In this document: positions 57,125 through 64,000 of the stretch, piece by piece
How positions within the stretch are numbered: position 1 is the first letter of the stretch
Layout: every line of letters begins with the position of its first letter
Assembly (NCBI GenBank): GCA_950022295.1
Contig: OX465598.1
Span: 116,853,001 to 116,917,000 of the forward strand
Length of the DNA stretch: 64,000 bases
Direction: 5' to 3'
Origin: Bromus sterilis
Taxonomy: Eukaryota > Streptophyta > Magnoliopsida > Poales > Poaceae
Made by a program: the position numbers and the translations under genes
The notes under the pieces: model-generated
What the model was told of the DNA's origin: nothing
Database searches by the model: none
The model's input: only the letters and a program-made list of their open reading frames with translations

Positions 57125-58218
57125 ATGAGATCCATCGCCTGGAACTTCCGGGGCATGGGCCGGGGCCTCGGCAATAGGCGAATGATGTTCCTGGCCAACC
57201 TGATCCGTTCTACGCGTGCTTAGGTAACTTTTGTTTCGTAAATTAAGTCACCTAAAATTATGCAAGCTTATCTTGTCAACCATTTTGATGTTACTAATGC
57301 TCTTGTTGTTCCTTCTAGAGGTGCTTCGGGAGGCCTTTGGCTCATGTGGACAGACTCGCTTAGTATCGATATATATGACGCTAGCTTCCACTATATTCTC
57401 GCCACCGCCATTGACGTAGCGCTAGGAACCGAGTTCTGTTTGGTGTGTATATATGGGGACCCCTATCACCACAACACTAGTGATATATGGTCGAAGGTTG
57501 CCTCTTTTGTTCATCAAAATCCGGGAAAACCTGTGGTCTGTATGGGTGATCTTAATGACATCCTTTATGATGTAGACAAGTTTAATGGTTGTAATCCTAA
57601 TATGAACCGTATGTCCAAGTTTCGTGCTCTGCTGAAAATTTGCGGTCTGTTTGATCTTGGCTACAGTGGGCTGGCCTATACCTGGCGCAATAGCCAACAT
57701 TCTTCTAACCATATTTATGAGCGACTGGAACGCTGCCTTGTGAATGTTGAATGGCTTGCTGCTCATCCTAACTCTAAAGTGCTAAATTTTCCTATCATTC
57801 TTAGTGATCATGCGCCTATTCTTTTTTCTACTGATGGTAGCTTTGCTAGGCCGAGGCAATCCTTTAAATTCGAAAACTGGTGGCTTCTAGAAAATGATTT
57901 TCTTGATGTAGTTAAGAATACCTGGGCTAACTGTGGTTCGCACAACTCTTTTCTGTCAAAACTAATAGCCTAGCTCGTTCTCTCAAAAAGTGGTGCAGGA
58001 AAAAGAAGCCTTTGCAACAGGAACAATCCGAAATTGAAAATCAAATCAACCATATACAAATGCAGGCTCCAAACCAATAAGACCGATCGCTCGAAGCCAA
58101 TTTGACTCCCCAATACGATATGAACCTGACCAAGCTAGACACCTATTACAAACAAAGAGGAAATAAAGACTGGGCTAAGAAAGGAGAAGGAATACTCAGT
58201 ATTTCTACAGGGCTGTGC
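57125..58218 (+). pseudogene. LINE ORF2, endonuclease domain, truncated
   Basis: From the ATG at 57125 the sequence reads MRSIAWNFRGMGRGLGNRRM, the usual start of grass LINE ORF2. Stops follow near 57223, then a frame open to 57973 carries the apurinic endonuclease-like domain that nicks target DNA: SRGASGGLWLMW, the catalytic VCMGDLNDILYDVDKFNG, FDLGYSGLAYTWRN, ERLERCLVN and the SDHAPIL motif. A frameshift near 57960 leads to KKWCRKKKPLQQEQSEIENQ and YYKQRGNKDWAKKGEG, the region before the RT. At 58219 it is cut off by an LTR, so no reverse transcriptase remains in the window. Confidence 0.9.
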
Positions 58219-59741
58219 TGATAACCCACAATTGTAGGGGATCGCAACAGTCTTCGCGGGTAGGTATAACCCTAATTTATTGATTCGACACAAGGGGAGC
58301 CAAAGAATACTTATAAGCCTTAGCAGTTGAGTTGTCAATTCAACCACACCTGAAAAAGCACTAGACAAGATTTTTAGTAGCAACGGTGTGTTGACGGGTG
58401 TAGCCTTATAGACTTCCCCAATCACCAACACCACAAAGTAGTAACAAAGTAGTAGCAGCAGTGATGAGAGCAATAGTAACAACGAAGGCAATGAAGATGA
58501 AAGATGGACCGTGGTTCAAGGTTTCACTAGTGGTAACTCTCCAAGCAAAAAGAACAAGTGTTGGGTGAACAAACTACAGTTGGGCAATTGACAAAATTGC
58601 ACAAACTCTATCCAAAGAACAAACTAGAGCAATCCTAGTCTAAGAACCAAAAGTAGGCATGTGTTCCGTATGTAGTTGTACGTGCTTGCAATAAGAACTT
58701 GCACAGCATCTATTGTCCTACCGTCCTCTACGAACGGGGCCAAAGGGAACTTACAGAGATTAAGGTGCTCCTATCAAAGAGCACTGGAACAAAGCATTAA
58801 CACTCTATGAACACATGTAATCCTCAAATTATAGTCCATCCCCTTTGCTGTCCCAAGCTAACACCATTGGGATCGCCGGTTCCGTACTATAATAGGTGCA
58901 TACAACTGTAGATAAGATCTAGAACAAAAATTATAATCATGCAACCATAACGTGATCAGATCTGAAATCATGATACTTGTGCACTAGTAGCAAGCATCAA
59001 GAACAACAAAATTGCAGCAACAATAATTCATAAACCTCTTAGGACTGAACAAGGTAACAATTCATCGGATCCCAACAAACACAACACCAATTACATCATA
59101 TGGATCTCAATCATGTAGGGCAGCTCATGAGAACTTTGTATTGAAGAACTAGGGGGAGAAGATACCAACAAGCTACTACCAAGAACCCATAGTACAAGGA
59201 GGAACTACTCACGATCCATCATGGGGTGAAGAAGAGTTGATGAAGATGGCCCCGGGGGCCAAGGCCCTCTCCGGCAAGGTGCCGGAGCTGGATCCTGGTG
59301 ACCCCCAAAGCTAGGTTTCGATGGCGGCGGAGATCGGGATCGCTTCTGGAAAAGGCGTCTAGATATCTCGGGTTTTTGCATCACGGGGAAATTTATAGGG
59401 AAAGGGGGAGTCCGAAGCGGTGCCTAGGTCACCCAGGCGGCCACCCCACGCGGGTGGGCCTTGGCCGCGCCGGGAGGGCGTCTGGGGGCCTGGGGCCACC
59501 TCTTGACTCCGTCCTCCGGCTAGAGGACTCTTCCGACGTAAATATTTTTTGGGAATTTTCCGAGCAACTTCATTTTTTGACTTTTTCTGCATTGCAAAGA
59601 CAAAACAAACAGGAACTGGCACTGGGCTCTACATTAGTAGGTTAGTCCAATAAATGATTCAAAAGCATGGAAAAAGATGTAGCAATGACACAAAAAGGGC
59701 ATGGAACGAGCAAAAATTATATATACGTTTGAGATGTATCA
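58219..59741 (-). mobile_element. 3' LTR of second non-autonomous gypsy-type element
   Basis: A 1,523-bp LTR on the minus strand beginning TGATACATCTCAAACGTATA and ending TTGTGGGTTATCA. It interrupts the LINE. A polypurine tract AAGCATGGGGATGT lies directly on its upper side (59742-59755), as at 10545-10560. The GC-rich part near 59200-59540 resembles the matching part of the 8870-10544 LTR in style but the family is more diverged. Confidence 0.8.
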
Positions 59742-61829
59742 ACATCCCCATGCTTAATTCCTGCTCGTCCCTGAGTAGGTAAATGATAAAAAGACAATTT
59801 TTATGTGACATGCTACTTATGAGTAAAGGCAATCAATCTAATGTAGTGAAGATACATAAGACAAAGACAAAGTGATATAAAGCAATAGTCTATAGTTGAT
59901 ATTAAGCAAGCAATGAAGAACATATAAATAATTGAGCTCTTGCTGTCTGTGAATCGAATGTCTCAGTCGGAGTCCCCGTGCCAAGAGTGGGGAAGGTTTA
60001 GAGCATAAAAATACTGAATAGTTGTTGAGAACTCAATCCACTAATTTTCACACATGGTCCCTTTGGAATCTTATTCTGACTCGTCTCCAGACCACTAGTC
60101 AGGTACAAGTCAAACTGATCCTCTCCCTTTCGACTTTGAGCACTCATGCAATGGATGAGCGCGAGAAAGATACGTTGGCACTTAGGATGGAAAAATAGAA
60201 TAATGATGGGGATAGGAAGTCAAAAAGTGAGAAAGGCTCACACCAATGAGGACAATCATAGTCGGGAGAAATCCAAATGATAGATATGGTGTGAGGAGTA
60301 GGGATTGACATGCAACATGCGGATGCACAAGAGCTATAAGTGTATGAAAGCCCTCCAATGGAACTAGTGGGGGTGCATCCAACTTGCTTGCTCATGAATA
60401 CCTAGAGCACTTTTGAGGAGGCTCATCCTTGGAATATGCAAGCCAAGTTCTATAGTGTATAGATCCCCACATAGTTATACAAGTACATCATGAAAACTTT
60501 CTATGAAGTACGGGTGCTACTTTGAAGCACAAGTGTGGAATAAAGGATAGTAGTGCTGCCCCCTCTCTCTCTCTCTATCTTTTATTCTTTTTCACATTTT
60601 TTTGTATTTTTTTCTGTTTTTGGGTGGCCTCCATGGCTCTTTATTCTCTCTCTTTTTTTTGCATTTCGTCCACTTTGGGATCTTTTATTCCTTTCCTCAC
60701 TGTAGGGGCAACACTTTATAAGAACATCAACACACTTTTATTTACTTACAACTCTGAATCAAAAAGTAATGACTCTATGTGAATGCCTCTGCCAGTGTAG
60801 CAGTAGGAAATATGACAATGAAGGATAAGTCATATGAACATGAAGAACGATGGATGTTGCATGACAATATATCTCAGAAAGGCTATGGAAATTCCTTGAT
60901 AGGTAGGTATGGTGGCTGTTTTGATGAAGATATAAGGAGGTTTATGTATGACAGAGCGTATCACGCCAATGGTTTGGATGCATCGGCGAAGTTTGCACCA
61001 ACTCCCACGAGAAGGGAAATGCACGGTACCGAAGAGGCTAGCAAAATATGGGAAGTTGGAAGTGCCAGCAATCGAATACTCTCAATAGTCCGAAGAACAC
61101 ATGCACTTATTATCAGTAACTCTCTATCTAGTCAGGAGATTCACAAAGAGACAAGTAGAGTGTATGTGGGTTTGGTTATCCTTGCGCATCCTCAACCCAT
61201 GGTACGTGGGGGTACTCTATATATTCCAACCCCGCAGAGATTAGTGATCCTTTTAGTAGCTAGAGTTCTCAACTATTTTTTTAGTTTTCGAAAATAAGGC
61301 ACGATTAGCCAAGATGCGACACCTATCACTAATGGGCGCAAGCTCAATTGCATAAACATTCATCATTACTTAATCAATACATCAACACTATTGCAAGATA
61401 TCCAAAGCTAGACCTAGTGATCTAGATTACCTATACACCACATATAAAACATACCATGAGACATATAAACCATTGCAACAAAAACAACTCTCTAAACAAA
61501 TATAAGTGAAACATGAGAGTTCTAAACTTTCTACAAAAGAAATTAAATGCTCTCAAACAAGATCTAAGTGAATCACAAGAGCTAACAAGCAGGCAATAGA
61601 TAAATTTAACACTCAACAGATATAAGTGAAGCTCTAGAGTGTTCAATGATAAAGTGGAGCGTGTATCTCTCCCAATCAAGCATGCAAGGGTCCGACATTG
61701 TAATGACCAGCAAACAAAACCAAACAAAACTAATAGAAAATATACAGACGCTCCAAGAACAACACATATCATGTGAAGCAATAAAAATATAGTCTGGAGA
61801 AGGATGAACTGATGATTGTTGATGAAGAA

Positions 61830-61906
61830 GGGGATGCACGGGGGCATCCCCAAGCTTAGACGCTTGAGTCTCCTTGAATATTTTGTGGGGGTGCCGGCGG
61901 CATCCC
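61830..61906. repeat. Paired GGGGATGC...GCATCCCC hairpins, second element
   Basis: The first unit at 61830-61851 is identical to 12734-12755. The second at 61887-61906 (GGGGTGCC...GGCATCCCC) keeps pairing potential despite changes. Confidence 0.75.
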
Positions 61907-62457
61907 CAAGCTGAAGATTTTGGCACTCCTAAATCTTCTTTCATCATCTCCCTTCTCACACTTGAAAAATTTCTTCACACAAAACTTCTCATAAACTTAT
62001 TAGAGTGGTTAGTACACTAATAGATAATGTGCCAAAACAGGACAGATTGTGAAGATTGATTTTTCAGGTGAACTTATGCTGCTCAAATAAGAAAACTCAA
62101 AACATATGAAAGTTTCATAATTGTATAGAGAATTCTTTGTAAAAAATTCAGCTCAAAAAGATGAACTGGTGATTTATCATGATTTTTTTTCCGTCAAGCA
62201 GACAGAATCTGTTTTCTGGACAACATGTCACAACTTTTGCTTCCCTTATCATAAGAGGCTAGAACTTGGCACAAAACTTGAAAATAAAGGTAAAATGGTG
62301 TTGATACAGTAGTAACAACATCTAAGACACAACAAAAGCAAAAGAAACCTAATCCGTTTTGGGTTGCCTCCCAGAAGCGCTTCTTTAAAGCCATTAGCTA
62401 GGCATGAGTTTAACGATGCTCACAAAAGAATAAAAAGTTGAAGCACAAAAGAGAGCA

Positions 62458-62877
62458 TCAAAGTAGCAAATATAAACCACATTTAAGTCTAACATGCTTC
62501 ATATGCATGGGCATCTCGTAAGAAAATAAATAAATGAAGCACAAAGTAACAAGCATAGGAAGGTAAAACAAGAGCACCTTCAAGATTTTCAGCATGGAGA
62601 GAGGTGTTTTCCTAACATGAAAATTTCTACAACCAAATTTTCCTCTCACATAATAATTTTCAGTAGCATCATGAACAAACTAAACAATATAACCATCACA
62701 CAAAGCATGCTTTTCATGATCTACTAGCATATAATCATATAAACTTTCTAAGCAAAACTCCTCATCATTAAGAACATCCATAGTAGGCAAAAATAGAGGG
62801 TTATCATAAGACTTATCAAAATAGCAAGGGTTATCATAAATAACAGTATAAAAATCATCCTTGAAAGTTTCATTCAT
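62458..62877 (-). pseudogene. Conserved hydrophobic frame, second non-autonomous element (interrupted)
   Basis: Counterpart of 13435-13899. It reads LVDHEKHALCDGYIV, a TAG stop near 62680, then HDATENYYVRGKFGCRNFHV, a hydrophobic stretch (LKVLLFYLPMLVTLCFIYLF), and SYEMPMHMKHVRLKC. The upstream part (62877-62760) has YDNPCYFDKSYDNPLFLPTM, a Tyr/Asp/Asn-rich repeat-like text. Function unknown; see the first copy for comparison. Confidence 0.5.
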
Positions 62878-63143
62878 AGGGCATCATGGCCACAAGCATC
62901 AATTTCATCAAAAAGGGATATTTCAAAAGATTCAATAGGATTATAGCAATCAATATAGCATTCATCCTCCTTTGGTAAACATGGAGGGCAATCATATAAA
63001 GTAAGAGTCAAAGAGTTACTCTCATTAGTTGGTAGATATGGGTAGCTGCTCCATTCTTCCTCCTTTTGTTCGTCACTCTCCTCCTCTTTTTCATCCAATG
63101 AGCTTTCAGTTTCAACAATTTCTTCTTCCATAGAGTCCTGCAA
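62878..63143 (-). CDS. Acidic frame of second non-autonomous element
   Basis: A minus-strand frame with many Glu and Asp residues (ETESSLDEKEEESDEQKEEE) and then CPPCLPKEDECYIDCYNP. It sits just upstream of the hydrophobic frame, matching the position of the acidic end of the 13926-14603 frame in the other element, though the text differs. Only an internal part is present. Product unknown. Confidence 0.4.
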
Positions 63144-63242
63144 AGTATTAGTCTCTTCCTCTTGTGGAGAGAACCTTTTGAGATAATTAGTAATATAAGT
63201 ATTATCATTAAAATTCTCAAAGCAATATTTAAGTATACCAAG

Positions 63243-63511
63243 TGATACGTCTCAAACGTATCAATAATTTCTGCTCGCTTCATGCATGTTTTGTGTGATA
63301 TTGCTATGATCTAGATACACTTTCATACACTTTTGATCATATTTGGACTAACCTACTAACTCAGTGCACCCCAGTGCCAGTTCCTGTTTTCTGCTGTTTT
63401 TCTATTTCAGTTTTTCCCCATATAAAAAATGCTCCAAAAATCCGGGAAAAATCAGATAAAAAATCAGCGTGTCGGAAGACCCCAGAAGCCCAAAGGAGGG
63501 CCAGGGGGCCA
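63243..63511 (+). mobile_element. LTR fragment, opposite orientation (TGATACGTC type)
   Basis: Starts TGATACGTCTCAAACGTATC and runs through ACTCAGTGCACCCCAGTGCC and a GC-rich block to about 63511, where similarity to the other LTRs here ends. It belongs to the same broad LTR group as 8870-10544 but runs on the plus strand. Confidence 0.7.
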
Positions 63512-63579
63512 CTGATGGCGGAGAAGTTGATAGGTTTAGTTGGGTTGCCTTCCCTGTCAGTGTGCCAATAAACGATTCT

Positions 63580-64000
63580 TGATAACCCACAAGTCTAGGG
63601 GATTAATTGTAGCTTTTCGATAAATAAGGATGTCAATCCCATGAGGAGCATAAGGTATTGATAAGTGACTCTGGATAAGGAAAAGGCTGCACACACTGAA
63701 AGGTAAATATTTAGGGATTTTTGGTTTAAGCAGTAGAAAGGTGAAAGACAAGCAAAGTAAACAGGGTAACTGAGGAGTAACAAGTGGCCCGATCCTTTTG
63801 AGCAAAGATATGCCTAGCAACTGGACTTATAAAGGCTAAAGCGTTCTCGAGGACACACGGGAGAGATAGCCAAGTTACTTTCACCATATTAGGCCAAGTA
63901 GTATGTATTGTGTCGATAAGTGTCGGTGGGTCGATCAATGCTAGTACACCTTCTAGACTAAGATAAGTGCACCCTTATGATTACACACCTTGCAAGCATC
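63580..64000 (-). repeat. Partial LTR-like sequence at window edge
   Basis: Begins TGATAACCCACAAGTCTAGG, like the lower edge of the LTR at 58219 (TGATAACCCACAATTGTAGG), so it is probably the 3' end of a minus-strand LTR that continues past the window. The rest shares little with the other LTRs by eye. No gene seen. Confidence 0.45.

Larger units (their letters stand above)
59742..63242 (-). mobile_element. Internal region of second non-autonomous element, 5' end missing
   Basis: It aligns in order with 10545-13900 of the first non-autonomous element: polypurine tract, TATGGTGGCTGTTT block (about 60900), T-rich block, paired GGGGATGC hairpins, TTCAGCTCAAAAAGATGAACTGG, then the hydrophobic frame. 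No gag, RT or integrase. The 5' end is replaced at 63243 by an LTR start in the opposite orientation, so its own 5' LTR and primer site are not present here. Confidence 0.75.

Overview
This is plant nuclear DNA, almost certainly from a Triticeae grass (wheat, barley, rye or Aegilops group). I infer this from dense nested LTR retrotransposons, many sharing the TGATACGTC-type LTR start common in Triticeae, from grass-type Stowaway, hAT, Mutator-like and PIF/Harbinger remnants, a tRNA-derived SINE, LINEs, and one GC-rich monocot gene. No bacterial, organellar or CRISPR features were seen. Nearly all long reading frames are transposon-derived or are shadows in GC-rich LTRs.

Layout. 1-6867: 3' part of a plus-strand Ty3/gypsy element of the Tat lineage (integrase end, an antisense multi-exon accessory gene, short repeats, 3' LTR). 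6868-17122: a minus-strand gypsy element with an Asp-type primer binding site and a truncated gag; its 5' LTR is split by a complete 7.6-kb non-autonomous relative (8870-16484). 17123-18840: an LTR fragment and a decayed PIF/Harbinger transposase. 18842-22632: a solo LTR with a perfect 5-bp target duplication. 22633-23902: intergenic DNA with a Stowaway MITE and an array of short palindromes. 23903-38331: a structurally complete 14.4-kb chromovirus (long LTRs, Met-type primer binding site, gag-pol on the minus strand with several breaks) and a perfect 5-bp target duplication. 38360-40575: a 5'-truncated minus-strand LINE split by a plus-strand LINE tail.

40979-44477 holds the only convincing host gene: an intron-containing F-box protein of the At5g39450 type on the minus strand. 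A 420-bp hAT MITE lies in its putative intron and a SINE sits just upstream of it. 44478-48445 is AT-rich with degenerate repeats. 48446-55812 is a possible Mutator-like element defined by inverted terminal repeats of roughly 350 bp; it carries an unrecognised 84-residue frame, a small MITE and a 4.1-kb solo LTR. 55813-64000: a LINE endonuclease remnant cut by a second non-autonomous element related to the one at 8870-16484, then further LTR pieces to the window end.

Functionally the window is a transposon nest around one cellular gene. The main leads are the long-TIR element with its orphan reading frame, the protein and hairpins conserved between the two non-autonomous LTR elements, and the placement of a SINE and a hAT MITE at the F-box gene. 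I did not see a clear, entirely new system.
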